A stretch of DNA of 64,000 bases from NCBI GenBank assembly GCA_044772875.1, contig CP173058.1, positions 1,798,001 through 1,862,000 of the forward strand, given 5' to 3'. Positions 49,088 to 56,719 of this stretch are shown piece by piece. This stretch comes from Morganella morganii_D (GTDB taxonomy: Bacteria; Pseudomonadota; Gammaproteobacteria; Enterobacterales; Enterobacteriaceae). A program made the position numbers and the translations under genes. The stretch's first letter is position 1. The number at the start of each line of letters is the position of its first letter. The notes beneath the pieces are model-generated. The model made no database searches and was not told the origin of the DNA. It was given only the letters and a program-made list of their open reading frames with translations.

Positions 49088-49483
49088 TCAGGGTGTTATT
49101 GTTAATGTCATGCGTGCAGACGGTTTTACTTCATAGGCTTGTTTTTCACTATTCCAGACAAACTCCGGTGACGCATACTGACCATATGCATAAGAAGGAA
49201 ACTCATTGGTTTTATAAGAAAAGTCACTATCGATACCGGTACTTTTGCTTTCCTTCAGTCCGGTTTTAAAAATTTCATTAAGTTTATTTTGGCTTTTCTC
49301 TGCATCCTGTTCAAATTTCGAACGTCCGGCAAACATATATGACGGCTTACCGGTGGTATTATTCATAAGATTATCGCGTGTTTTTTTGGTGGCTATTGTT
49401 AATTCGGCGTTAGTTTTATTTCCTGCCTCAGCACATCCGACAAGGAGACATAATGACAGATGGGATATAACTACATAATGCAT
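49088..49483 (-). CDS. Hypothetical lipoprotein
   Basis: This is a 131-residue protein with a short signal sequence and lipobox LLVGC (Cys17). The mature part is polar, with ELTIATKKTRDNLMNN and a beta-rich end VWNSEKQAYEVKPSARMTLTI. No family was recognised. AGGAAT precedes the ATG. Confidence 0.62.
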   Translation of the reverse strand: MHYVVISHLSLCLLVGCAEAGNKTNAELTIATKKTRDNLMNNTTGKPSYMFAGRSKFEQDAEKSQNKLNEIFKTGLKESKSTGIDSDFSYKTNEFPSYAYGQYASPEFVWNSEKQAYEVKPSARMTLTITP

Positions 49484-49783
49484 AAGGTTAATTCCTGATA
49501 ATTGACCCCGGCATTATTGCATAAGATTATTTTATATGTAAACACAGTGAAAGATAACTCATCATTACAAACTGATAATACCTCCTGAGCCTAAGTAAAA
49601 TATAAAATAAATTCCCCCGTTATTTTTTATATTCATGAAATAAATCACTATATTTTAACTTTGTATCAGTTGATTATTTTATGAAAATAATCTGTATTAT
49701 TTCAAAGCAGTATCAGCGATACGACGAAGAAACTGCGAAACGGTTCCAATGAGACACATTGCTGATTTCAGGAGCATAAAGTA
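49484..49783. other. AT-rich intergenic region
   Basis: No gene with a ribosome site was found on either strand. The sequence is strongly AT-rich, with several runs of A and T, and may hold the promoter for the small ORF at 49784. Confidence 0.4.
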
Positions 49784-49894
49784 GTGCCTTTCCCATCTGA
49801 AATTGCAGCGTTTTTCATGGTGCTACTGACGCATCTTGCCTTTATGCTGCTATATTTTCGGCAGAGGCTAAAATACAGAGTGATATTTTGGTGA
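49784..49894 (+). CDS. Candidate 36 aa membrane peptide, GTG start
   Basis: GTG 49784 has AGGAG nine bases upstream. The product has one hydrophobic span (EIAAFFMVLLTHLAFMLLYF) and a basic end (RQRLKYRVIFW). A terminator-like hairpin lies ten bases after the stop. The coding status rests on these two features only. Confidence 0.42.
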   Translation: MPFPSEIAAFFMVLLTHLAFMLLYFRQRLKYRVIFW

Positions 49895-49903
49895 AATTAA
49901 AAA

Positions 49904-49930
49904 CCAGCCCACAGTAAGTTAAGCTGGCTT
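49904..49930 (+). terminator. Terminator-like hairpin after 36-aa ORF
   Basis: CCAGC and GCTGG flank a 13-base loop and are followed by CTTTATTGT. It is modest in stability. Confidence 0.45.
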
Positions 49931-50013
49931 TATTGTGTATTTTTCATGTTTTAATAAGAATGATATTCATTATTTTTTAGTAATGAATAACATTTATGAC
50001 TATATACGTTGTA

Positions 50014-50289
50014 TTATTGAATTACTAAAGGCTCCATATATACAAAGGAGTTTTTCACTGACTCAGAATAATCATTCTGCATTTCCGGAAACAGGTAGTC
50101 ATAAGATACATGAAATATACTTATTACCTTAAATACAACACTGACATCTATTTTATTAACACCTCGTTCATACCTTGACAATTGTTGTTGTGATACCCCC
50201 AGCATTTTGGCTAACATTTTTGTAGTCAAGCCATTACGGTGTCTTAAGTCGCGGATGTTCTGCCCTACAATAAAATTAATATCTTTCAT
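50014..50289 (-). CDS. MrpJ-like helix-turn-helix regulator
   Basis: The start is ATG 50289 (MKDINFIVGQNIRDLRHRN). The 91-residue product has an XRE-type helix-turn-helix with TTKMLAKMLGVSQQQLSRYERGVNKI. The SQQQxSRYERG motif is characteristic of MrpJ-type fimbria-associated regulators of Proteus and Morganella, which repress flagella. No fimbrial operon is adjacent, so this is an orphan copy. Confidence 0.72.
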   Translation of the reverse strand: MKDINFIVGQNIRDLRHRNGLTTKMLAKMLGVSQQQLSRYERGVNKIDVSVVFKVISIFHVSYDYLFPEMQNDYSESVKNSFVYMEPLVIQ

Positions 50290-50502
50290 TATGAACCCCC
50301 TAATAAACATGTATTAAGGGTAAATCATAATATTCTGACTGACAAACCAAACCATTAGTAAAAAAGCAGCAAATCAGAATAATAGCTTGATAATTATAGA
50401 TATTCAACATAAAAATCTAAAACTATAATTTAATGACCTATAAAAAGATTAATTAACCTAGTTACCCTTAATTATAAATCTGATACCAAGTAATCATTCT
50501 TG

Positions 50503-50604
50503 TTGATATTTCGTTTAATATACAGCGAGTATATTAAGTTACTGAATTCATAAGTATCCCTTCAATTTATCAATTTGCCCGGCAATAACCGGGCTATTTT
50601 TTTA
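50503..50604 (+). ncRNA. Small-RNA candidate, copy C
   Basis: It begins with the conserved block TTGATATTTCGTTTAAT and has a -10-like TATATT at 50530-50535. A transcript from about 50542 would contain TATCCCTTC and end at a terminator (GCCCGG, CAATAA, CCGGGC, then TATTTTTTT) at 50577-50604. All these parts recur in the same order at 56146-56249. Confidence 0.55.
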
Positions 50605-50850
50605 TCCTTTCGGCTTCGGCTGTATCTGTTTTTATAATATCCATCGGTTACCGTATTTATTTTACTCAATATGATCGGCAGCAGGTTAATTCACTCAACC
50701 CAGGCATACCGTACCCACTGTTTCGGGTGCTTAATCACTTCCTGCCAGTATTTAGCCAGCAAATGCAGTGCTTTATTCCTGCGAAAACAGTACCGAATGA
50801 TCAGTTTACAGAATACCTTTGATGCTCTCCGCAGGCGTTGCTGTTGGTAC
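50605..50850. other. Region with no recognised gene
   Basis: Open frames on both strands here are not convincing. The minus frame ends with a plausible-looking AKYWQEVIKHPKQWVRY, and it may be the remnant of another gene, but I could not identify it. Confidence 0.3.
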
Positions 50851-51210
50851 CCGATACGCAACGATAATTTATTTGCAGGGCAGTACCCGTCCCGGGAGGT
50901 TCTTAAACCTGTAACAAGCCGCCGGGGGATCCTGATTTTAATTTCCCTTCGTGATGCGGGACACACTGTTTCAGCGACTTACCACGAAAAATTGGCGGAA
51001 TAAGAGAGAAAATGTTAGCGCAATCCTTACAGGCTCAGGAACAGGATTGGTTTCATCAATCGCGTGTCATATCCGGTATTGCCGCCTCACGTCAAGTATA
51101 CACTGACCGATCCCGGTGAACAGATAAGTGAAAAAGTCGCCATACCGGCAGACCGGACAGAGATAAATTTGCCGAAAGTACTGACACAAAAGAAAGATAA
51201 AACAACATAA
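50851..51210 (+). pseudogene. Decayed ytfH-type HxlR regulator
   Basis: Three frames joined in order reproduce an HxlR regulator of the YtfH type: NLFAGQYPSREVLKPVTSRR and GILILISLRDAGH (frame 1), then CFSDLPRKIGGIREKMLAQS (frame 2), then GFINRVSYPVLPPHVKYTLT and DPGEQISEKVA (frame 3), ending at TAA 51208-51210. Frameshifts lie near 50958 and 51046. The usual Cys in 'QCPSREVL' has become Tyr. No intact start is seen. It is a clear pseudogene. Confidence 0.8.
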
Positions 51211-51295
51211 TATTTTACACTTCTGATGCTCCGGTTGTCCGGAAAGACTCGTCTCCGTCATATTAATGATAATTCAGAGAAAACGTGAGCTATCA

Positions 51296-51502
51296 TTATG
51301 GTTTTTTCTCATTCTGATTCATGCATAGCGGACATAAAACCACAGATCCTTTTGCTATAACAACAGCTTGCTGAACAGCTGCATGATCTCCCCAGAAATA
51401 TCCGACATACGCTGTATTTTTTGCCTGTTGTAATTTTTGACATACATTTTTATGCAAAACAGAACAACCACCACGGTCAGTTAAAGTTAAATAATAATCC
51501 AT
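51296..51502 (-). CDS. Small protein with His/Cys zinc pattern, 68 aa
   Basis: The product is MDYYLTLTDRGGCSVLHKNV, then CQKLQQAKNTAYVGYFWGDHAAVQQAVVIAK and CPLC near the end. The arrangement 'H-x3-C ... Y.G.F ... AV..A ... C-x2-C' occurs in small uncharacterised bacterial proteins and suggests zinc binding. The function is unknown. Confidence 0.6.
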   Translation of the reverse strand: MDYYLTLTDRGGCSVLHKNVCQKLQQAKNTAYVGYFWGDHAAVQQAVVIAKGSVVLCPLCMNQNEKKP

Positions 51503-51668
51503 ATACCCCGCCTGCTATTCTTTATATTTATCAGAACAGGAATAACACCTTAACAGGGAATTTAAAAATTAAAAAATCTACTGATTTCCGGTCATGAGAA
51601 CTCCGCTATACAACAGAGTCTGTCATCCTATAGGGCTGGCGCATATTTTTTATATAAAAAACAGAATG

Positions 51669-51821
51669 TTATGCATTACAGTTCTCTTGTTTATTCAATT
51701 CGGCAAGCGCTAACTCTCTCATCCAATCAGAAAGCAGCGGTTTAGTTTTCACCGCATCCATGCGCGCCCTCTCTTTTTTGGTCAGGCGGACGACAATTAC
51801 TTCTGTTTTCATATCAGGCAC
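51669..51821 (-). CDS. Small ribbon-helix-helix-like protein, 50 aa
   Basis: The GTG at 51821 has GAGGAAA seven bases upstream. The product has a short beta strand (EVIVVRLTKKERARMDAV) and helices (LLSDWMRELALAELNKQ), resembling small CopG/mobilisation-type ribbon-helix-helix proteins. No partner toxin or relaxase gene is next to it. It may be an orphan of a lost element. Confidence 0.5.
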   Translation of the reverse strand: MPDMKTEVIVVRLTKKERARMDAVKTKPLLSDWMRELALAELNKQENCNA

Positions 51822-51898
51822 AATAAATTTCCTCTGTTAAGAAATAATATTGACACAAAATAAAAACAGAGATGTTGGTTTTACACGCATTTACATAA

Positions 51899-51985
51899 TA
51901 AAAAGCCCCACCATTCTGATGAGGCTGAAAAGATTGAGGTGGAGCACCGAGTCTCCCCGTCTTCACCTTTTACTTTTTAAGTATA
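51899..51985 (-). ncRNA. RNA-like unit downstream of 35-codon ORF (copy A)
   Basis: On the minus strand a -10-like TATACT (51985-51980) is followed by about 75 bases without an ORF, ending at a terminator (AGCC...GGGGCT then TTTTT) near 51899. Blocks ATACTTAAA, AAAAGG.GAA and TCTTTTCAGCC are shared in order with 54043-54150. Confidence 0.42.
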
Positions 51986-52147
51986 GCAGGCGAAGTCAAT
52001 AAGACCCCGAAAAAACAACATAATCAGATTTTAATTTTCCAATATAGTGACCGTTTTATTGATGATGATATTTTGTATCAATTTATTCAGGACCTTTGCA
52101 TAACACCAGTAATCTGCAGGTAGTCTCACGTATACTTCAAATGTGAT

Positions 52148-52255
52148 TTATGCAAAGTAAACAACCATCAGCACTATAGCTGACACCAGCAAAGCAGAAA
52201 CTGATAACCACTGAAATAAACGAAACACTGTATCAAATTGAAATGGGCTAAACAT
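52148..52255 (-). CDS. 35 aa hydrophobic peptide (copy A)
   Basis: ATG 52255 follows GAGGAG. The product is MFSPFQFDTVFRLFQWLSVS then ALLVSAIVLMVVYFA, one membrane span. A hairpin (CAGGAC, TAT, GTCCTG) sits immediately before the ribosome site. A second ORF of exactly 35 codons with the same hairpin-ribosome site layout lies at 54230-54337. The size and features resemble type I toxin peptides; no homology to a named toxin is claimed. Confidence 0.55.
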   Translation of the reverse strand: MFSPFQFDTVFRLFQWLSVSALLVSAIVLMVVYFA

Positions 52256-52427
52256 AGATACTCCTCAGGACATAGTCCTGTGAGTGCCGCTCATTTCCTG
52301 GATTCACCGGTAAAGAAAATAACCTTACGGTTGTAAAGTCAGCTCACAGACTGAGCCAACGGCACGGTATTGAAAAGTCACTATATCACACCGGATCGGT
52401 ACAAAATTTTTATTTACCAGATATTAC

Positions 52428-52859
52428 TCAGTTTTGCAGCTTACTTTTTATTCGTTTAAGAGTCGGTTTTTCAGTATTCGCTATATGCAAAGCAAATACT
52501 AATATCAAAATTGCAATTGAATATACGATCAATAATGATGGTTGTTTATGTTCGACCACCACCAGCCGGATAACTGCTGTTATTGCTATATATATAAAAT
52601 AATGCAGCGGAAAATGATAGTTTGATTGGAAATACTTTATTATTAACGCAATAAATTCAAAATATAAAAAATATATAATTACCCCATCAACCAATGAATA
52701 CAGAGATAACCGGTCATTTGCTTTAAACAGTAAAGCAGCAAGAATAACTGTTTCTTTTATCAAAAAAGCAATCAATATGATTGCCAAAAGTAATAGCACC
52801 GCGCTACTGACCCACTGAAGAAACCGGCTAATTAATCGTGATTGGCTCAACCCTGACAT
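52428..52859 (-). CDS. psiE: PsiE-like phosphate-starvation-inducible membrane protein
   Basis: The start is ATG 52859 (MSGLSQSRLISRFLQWVSSAV) with CAGGAG upstream. The 143-residue product has four hydrophobic spans in the PsiE order and the segment IYFLYFEFIALIIKYFQSNYHFPLHYFIYIAITAVIRLVVV, which is characteristic. It lies in the inner membrane; its role in phosphate stress is not understood. Confidence 0.82.
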   Translation of the reverse strand: MSGLSQSRLISRFLQWVSSAVLLLLAIILIAFLIKETVILAALLFKANDRLSLYSLVDGVIIYFLYFEFIALIIKYFQSNYHFPLHYFIYIAITAVIRLVVVEHKQPSLLIVYSIAILILVFALHIANTEKPTLKRIKSKLQN

Positions 52860-53496
52860 GATGACTCCTGAGGTTTCCCTCTTAAAAATCACATCTATTT
52901 TTTATTGAATTAAAAAAATAAAGAACCGAAGGTACGGAACCTGCTAAACGTCAGCTGATATGAAATGTGTTTTACAGCTTACCACATTTTATTTTTTTAA
53001 CTGCCTTGCTTACATGTAATTACAATAAATAATCAACTTTACTGACATTTGCATAAAAAATCCCCGCAAGATTGATATTGATAATATTTTTGAATTATTA
53101 TTTTTTTGTAATGATAACTAAATCCTATTTTGCCGGCGCAATATCTCATTATCACTACGATACCATCGATCACAGACAACCAGAATAATATCAATTGGCG
53201 AAACCGGGTAACGGGTTAAGTAATCTGTACTCTTCGTATCATTTTCACAGTATTCGGGGGCCTGTCTATTCCATGCTGGCTTTGCCTTCCGGCTCAAAAC
53301 TGACTGCCATGAAAACTTCATGTTTACAGTATGATCGCCGCCTCTGCGCCCGGGTAAATACAAATGCTTTTCCCGGGATTAACCGGCTCACCAGATTTGG
53401 TTTGCGGCGAACCGAAGGACGTGTGTGGATGCGGAACTTATGCACATAAATTAATCTTTCATATCAATCGTCTCAATTCCTTTTTACAGATATCAC
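52860..53496. other. Gene-poor region upstream of psiE
   Basis: AT-rich to about 53110, then more mixed sequence with short frames on both strands (for example 53195-53449 plus, 53118-53363 minus). Neither has a ribosome site or recognisable motif. It may be decayed coding sequence. Confidence 0.35.
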
Positions 53497-53554
53497 AAAG
53501 CCGCCCGCAGCTCTTGTGTTAAGTGATAACCTGGTGATTGATGCTGTAGAGGCG
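53497..53554. repeat. Non-coding repeat, copy 1 (pair with 56720-56774)
   Basis: The stretch starts AAAGCCGC, contains AGCTCTTGTGTTAAGTGATAAC-type sequence (53509-53530) and then G-TGATTGAT. The pair at 56720-56774 is nearly identical over about 45 bases. It lies 114 bases upstream of the small lipoprotein gene. Confidence 0.7.
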
Positions 53555-53667
53555 TAAACGAAAAGACCACACATGGCGACTGTTGGAATTTATAAAATAT
53601 TTTTTATTTTGCGCTTTTGCTCTGATAGCATTAAGCTCTGACACTTTGCTATATAGGACTAATTTAC

Positions 53668-53874
53668 ATGTTTAAGGCTAAGGCATTATTAATTATCGCA
53701 CCTTTTCTTTTAGCCGCGGGGTGCTCACCAAAAATCAAACACTCACCCGGACAAGACGTATGCGTAATCAAAATGGATACTCCTGAAGGGAACCAGCCAG
53801 GGAAAATAGACCAGGTTGATGGAAATAGCCCTGAGTGCAGAGCTATTGAGAAATCAATAAACAAATCCATTTGA
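53668..53874 (+). CDS. Small lipoprotein, 68 aa
   Basis: The product has a lipoprotein signal with lipobox LAAGC (Cys19) and a short polar mature part with two further cysteines (QDVCVIKMD, SPECRAIEK). No family was recognised; similar tiny lipoproteins occur near prophage lysis regions. There is no strong ribosome site. Confidence 0.6.
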   Translation: MFKAKALLIIAPFLLAAGCSPKIKHSPGQDVCVIKMDTPEGNQPGKIDQVDGNSPECRAIEKSINKSI

Positions 53875-53957
53875 CTTGTTTACCCTGTATATAAAGCCGA
53901 AGTCAATTTAGCTTAATTACGCAATTCCATATCACCAAAACTCAACTGCATAGTAAT

Positions 53958-54000
53958 CACATGTTCGGAATAACCGAACATGTGAACTTTCCGGAAATTC
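53958..54000. repeat. Hairpin element, copy 2
   Basis: CACATGTTCGG, AATAA, CCGAACATGTG is an exact inverted repeat (53958-53984), followed by GAACTTTCCGGAAATTC (53984-54000). The same right arm and following block occur in the prophage at 20973-21002. Confidence 0.75.
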
Positions 54001-54042
54001 CTGATAGCTCACATGTAAGCTATCGTTACAGGTTACAGGATT

Positions 54043-54150
54043 GAAAAAGCCCCGCGGAGGTGATTAACTTGCGGGGCTGAAAAGACTGATACGGGTTCAA
54101 AGCGTTATTCTTTTTAGCCCGTTGTATTCGCCTTTTGCCCTTTAAGTATG
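54043..54150 (-). ncRNA. RNA-like unit downstream of 35-codon ORF (copy B)
   Basis: On the minus strand CATACT (54150-54145) is followed by about 95 bases ending at a strong terminator (AGCCCCGC ... GCGGGGCT, then TTTTTC) near 54043. Shared blocks with copy A: ATACTTAAA, AAAAGG.GAA, TCTTTTCAGCC. It contains no ORF. Confidence 0.45.
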
Positions 54151-54229
54151 GCTAATTCCCGGAGAAAATCAAATAAAAAGGCCCCGCCGAAGTGAAGCTA
54201 TGATTCTGAAGCCAATACCACAAAAAAAA

Positions 54230-54337
54230 TCACTTAAACCAAGTCACCATTGCAAATACCACCAAAAGCAGCAGTGCAATTATAAAAAGGTTTTTAGTGA
54301 ACATAATAATATAACGAAAAATGGCGGTTCTGTTCAT
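54230..54337 (-). CDS. 35 aa hydrophobic peptide (copy B)
   Basis: ATG 54337 follows GAGGAAATACCT. The product is MNRTAIFRYIIMFTKNLF then IIALLLLVVFAMVTWFK, one membrane span flanked by basic residues. A hairpin (AGGAA, TATTT, TCCT) lies directly before the ribosome site, as in copy A. Length is identical to copy A (35 residues) although the residues differ. Confidence 0.6.
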   Translation of the reverse strand: MNRTAIFRYIIMFTKNLFIIALLLLVVFAMVTWFK

Positions 54338-54493
54338 AGGTATTTCCTCAGGAAAATATTCCTATTGGATACCACATTTATTTTTAGATAAAAACTCGCA
54401 GTTGCAAGATTTCCTATTTATAGCAATGAGGTAAGGTGGCCCGGCTTTATAGCATGCTACCGAAAAATCAGCATGGCTAAATTATCAGATAAC

Positions 54494-54519
54494 AAAAAAC
54501 CCCGACATTGCGAGGTTTA
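54494..54519 (-). terminator. Terminator after csp-ymcF pair
   Basis: On the minus strand AACCTCGC and GGGGTT-type arms flank AATGTC and are followed by TTTTGTT. It is 22 bases after the ymcF-like stop. Confidence 0.72.
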
Positions 54520-54540
54520 AAATAATTGACAATTTAACGC

Positions 54541-54705
54541 CTAACTGGTTTCTGTTTTCATCACACTTTTGCAAAAAATACATCTTGCTCCGTGCGGGTT
54601 ACTTAATGAAATATCAAATTGTGATGTTCGGTATTGTGAACCACTACAGCACGGGCATTTAAAATAGAAACTAATGATTATGTTGTCTTTAAAGCGCCAC
54701 CACAT
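54541..54705 (-). CDS. YmcF-like cold-shock zinc-ribbon protein overlapping csp
   Basis: The frame encodes FKCPCCSGSQYRTSQFDIS and NPHGARCIFCKSVM, closely matching E. coli YmcF (CPCCxGSQYRTSxFD ... GAxCIFCKS), a small protein from a cspG-type cold-shock transcript. The only ATG in frame (54705) lies inside the csp coding sequence, giving 54 residues; a non-AUG start after the csp stop (ATA, ATC, ATT near 54676) is an alternative. The four cysteines make a zinc ribbon. Confidence 0.78.
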   Translation of the reverse strand: MWWRFKDNIIISFYFKCPCCSGSQYRTSQFDISLSNPHGARCIFCKSVMKTETS

Positions 54706-54901
54706 TACCAGCGGCAGGACCTTTCATTCCATTTTCCATAGTAAATGATACCTCCTGGCCTTCGCTTAAGGATTTGAAGTTATCACTCTGAATTGCAGAG
54801 AAATGAACAAAAACATCCTTGCTGCCGTCTTTAGGAGTGATAAAACCAAAACCTTTATTATCATTAAACCATTTTACTGAACCAGTCATTGTATTAGACA
54901 T
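54689..54901 (-). CDS. Cold-shock protein (CspA family)
   Basis: This is a 70-residue CspA-type protein with RNP1 KGFGFITP and RNP2 VFVHFSAIQ, and the usual start MTGSVKWFN. It acts as an RNA chaperone. The leader is AT-rich. A ymcF-like ORF overlaps its end, and a terminator follows that ORF. Confidence 0.95.
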   Translation of the reverse strand: MSNTMTGSVKWFNDNKGFGFITPKDGSKDVFVHFSAIQSDNFKSLSEGQEVSFTMENGMKGPAAGNVVAL

Positions 54902-55199
54902 AGAATTTCCTTTAATTTTTTGATTGCCATAAGGCGTATAAGGTTTGTTTTTTTATTTTTACTTATGGGAATTAATTAGAAGGAATTCGCAATGAAGTGG
55001 TATCAAGGATAACGCTAAATGGTGAACGACTTTAAACTGACTAACATAAATAGGCCTGTACTTCCAAACCAGTAACGACATTAAGCCACAGATGATCACA
55101 TATAGCAAATTTTATTATTTTATCCCTCAAATATTACGTATCATCACACATGTAACCATGACCAATTTCAACAACAGGTCTTATCTCCTTACATATATA
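54902..55199. other. Leader/promoter region of csp gene
   Basis: No gene was found. The first 60 bases form the AT-rich leader of the cold-shock gene with AAAGGAAA before the ATG. The remainder shows no structure that I can name. Confidence 0.4.
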
Positions 55200-55223
55200 A
55201 AAAACCCCGCAAAAGCGGGGTTT
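55200..55223 (-). terminator. Terminator after yjbR-like gene
   Basis: On the minus strand AACCCCGC and GCGGGGTT flank TTTT and are followed by TTTTATAT. It is 33 bases past the stop of the YjbR-like gene. Confidence 0.8.
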
Positions 55224-55256
55224 CAGTTTATAAGCAATGTGACACAGGAATGACAC

Positions 55257-55613
55257 TTACCGGGTCAGCCTGTAACTATCATCAATCAGTGATTCCAGTT
55301 CGTCGCTGTTAAATTTTCCATCCAGCATTATCGTGATCCAATGCTCTTTGTTCATGTGATACGCCGGATAGACGCCATCTTTTAAGCGGAGAGAACCAAC
55401 CAACTCCGGCGCAACCTTAATATTAACGATATCCACCACCGTCTTTGTGTCTCCCGCACCTATTTTATCAGCAGATACCGACATAATTAGTGCAAACCAA
55501 CCGGAATTTCCGCGGTGCCTGAATACTATATAATCCGGATATTTAATCCACGGGTACTCAGGGGATGAACCGTAGTTAGTCCGGATGTAATCAATCAGGT
55601 CGTTCTTTTTCAC
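55257..55613 (-). CDS. MmcQ/YjbR-family protein
   Basis: This is a 118-residue protein: LIDYIRTNYGSSPEYPWIKYPDYIVFRHRGN, FALIMSV, and YHMNKEHWITIMLDGKFNSDELESLIDDSYRLTR. It matches the MmcQ/YjbR fold family of double-wing DNA-binding-like proteins. The role is unknown. Confidence 0.87.
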   Translation of the reverse strand: MKKNDLIDYIRTNYGSSPEYPWIKYPDYIVFRHRGNSGWFALIMSVSADKIGAGDTKTVVDIVNIKVAPELVGSLRLKDGVYPAYHMNKEHWITIMLDGKFNSDELESLIDDSYRLTR

Positions 55614-55670
55614 GCCACCACCTTAAGCAAACCATTAATAGCTATAGTTAACTCCCGATATGACAATCAA

Positions 55671-55889
55671 TCAAGTTGGCGATCCAAAAACCGGCAAATA
55701 ACGGGCAATAAAAACAGAGTTTCCCTGTTCGTACTTTTTACCATTACCAATTCCTGCTGATAATTCTACCGGATAACCACACCGTGGATTCGTTGTTTTT
55801 GATTCTCCCCGCACACTCACTGTATAAGATAAACGGGTCATAGCTAATATGGGGAGACTGCGACAACGCGGCGCATAAACAAAGCCCAC
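55671..55889 (-). CDS. Doubtful 72 aa ORF
   Basis: The frame reads MGFVYAPRCRSLPILAMTRLSYT and ends IARYLPVFGSPT. Segments such as RLSYTVSV recur in small poorly understood prophage ORFs (ash/Icd-like), but I cannot establish homology. It may mark prophage remains. Confidence 0.25.
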   Translation of the reverse strand: MGFVYAPRCRSLPILAMTRLSYTVSVRGESKTTNPRCGYPVELSAGIGNGKKYEQGNSVFIARYLPVFGSPT

Positions 55890-55913
55890 TCAGTTATCAG
55901 GCTTTGCGGTAAG

Positions 55914-56099
55914 TTATTGTGGCTCTGCCGGTGACAGCTCACTTTCTTCAAACCAGCCATCAATACCGCGGCCATCTGCTGCCAGATAGTGAATGAAATA
56001 CTTATTCGGGCCGTCATGATATTCGGCACGGGCCTTGACGTGACCTTCTTCGCCGCTGATGGTGACCTGTACAGCCTGGCTTACTTCATGTTTAAACAT
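55914..56099 (-). CDS. Hypothetical 61 aa protein
   Basis: The product (MFKHEVSQAVQVTISGEEGHV, then AEYHDGPNKYFIHYLAADGRGIDGWFEESEL) is a small beta-rich protein resembling short phage-borne proteins with an SH3-like pattern. A terminator hairpin (56126-56145) lies upstream on the other side. The family name is not known. Confidence 0.6.
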   Translation of the reverse strand: MFKHEVSQAVQVTISGEEGHVKARAEYHDGPNKYFIHYLAADGRGIDGWFEESELSPAEPQ

Positions 56100-56145
56100 G
56101 GTTTTTGTTTCTCTGGTAATAAAAAGCCCCGCTATTAGCGAGGCG

Positions 56146-56249
56146 TTGATATTTCGTTTAATTCATTATCGCTATAGTTTCCATGTAAAGCATCCCTTCC
56201 GTTTTGCTTACCTGAGCGTCTTGCCCGGATATTTCCGGGCTATTTTTTT
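56146..56249 (+). ncRNA. Small-RNA candidate, copy D
   Basis: It has the same order as copy C: TTGATATTTCGTTTAATT, -10-like TATAGT at 56173-56178, CATCCCTTC, and a terminator (GCCCGG, ATATTT, CCGGGC, TATTTTTTT) at 56223-56249. The distance from the first block to the -10 is identical (21 bases) in both copies. The transcript would be about 64 bases. Confidence 0.58.
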
Positions 56250-56396
56250 GCCTTATCCACCTCAACCTTCCGTATTGCAGCGATTTATCCGCAGCCTTTC
56301 TATTGCGCGATATAACAAAATCACATGCGTTATGGCTGACTTTTGCTGTCCGCTAAATGAATCCCACAGATTAAGCAGAGGCTGATCGTGGTGTTA

Positions 56397-56570
56397 CTAT
56401 GTTTCGCCAATTTCAGCTTTATCATTACTGTTTTTACTCACAATCAAATCACCATCACCGACATTCTGAGCATCGCCTGCTATATTATTTACTACTGGCA
56501 GGCGCCCTACTATGCATACAGTTTTGCCGGCTGTATATTTAATGGTTAATGAACCGCTTTCAATTTTCAT
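56397..56570 (-). CDS. Doubtful 57 aa ORF
   Basis: From ATG 56570 the product is MKIESGSLTIKYTAGKTVCI and ends NDKAEIGET. There is no clear ribosome site, and the upstream frame continues to 56729 through the non-coding repeat. It may be a fragment of a surface or phage protein. Confidence 0.3.
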   Translation of the reverse strand: MKIESGSLTIKYTAGKTVCIVGRLPVVNNIAGDAQNVGDGDLIVSKNSNDKAEIGET

Positions 56571-56719
56571 AAAAATACGCTCGGGGAAAAAATGAAACGT
56601 TATGTTTTTATTTACATGCAAGATGCCTGATCCTGATACCCCAGAAACGATTAAGTTGTGTATCGCATATTTCTCTCTGTTTAGAAGGGTTGTAATGGGA
56701 TCTCTCCAGACTGCTAATA

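Noticed and set aside
53195..53449. Plus and minus ORFs around 53.1-53.4 kb
   Set aside because: Neither strand shows a ribosome site, a motif or a coding bias clearly better than the other, so they are described only as possible decayed sequence.
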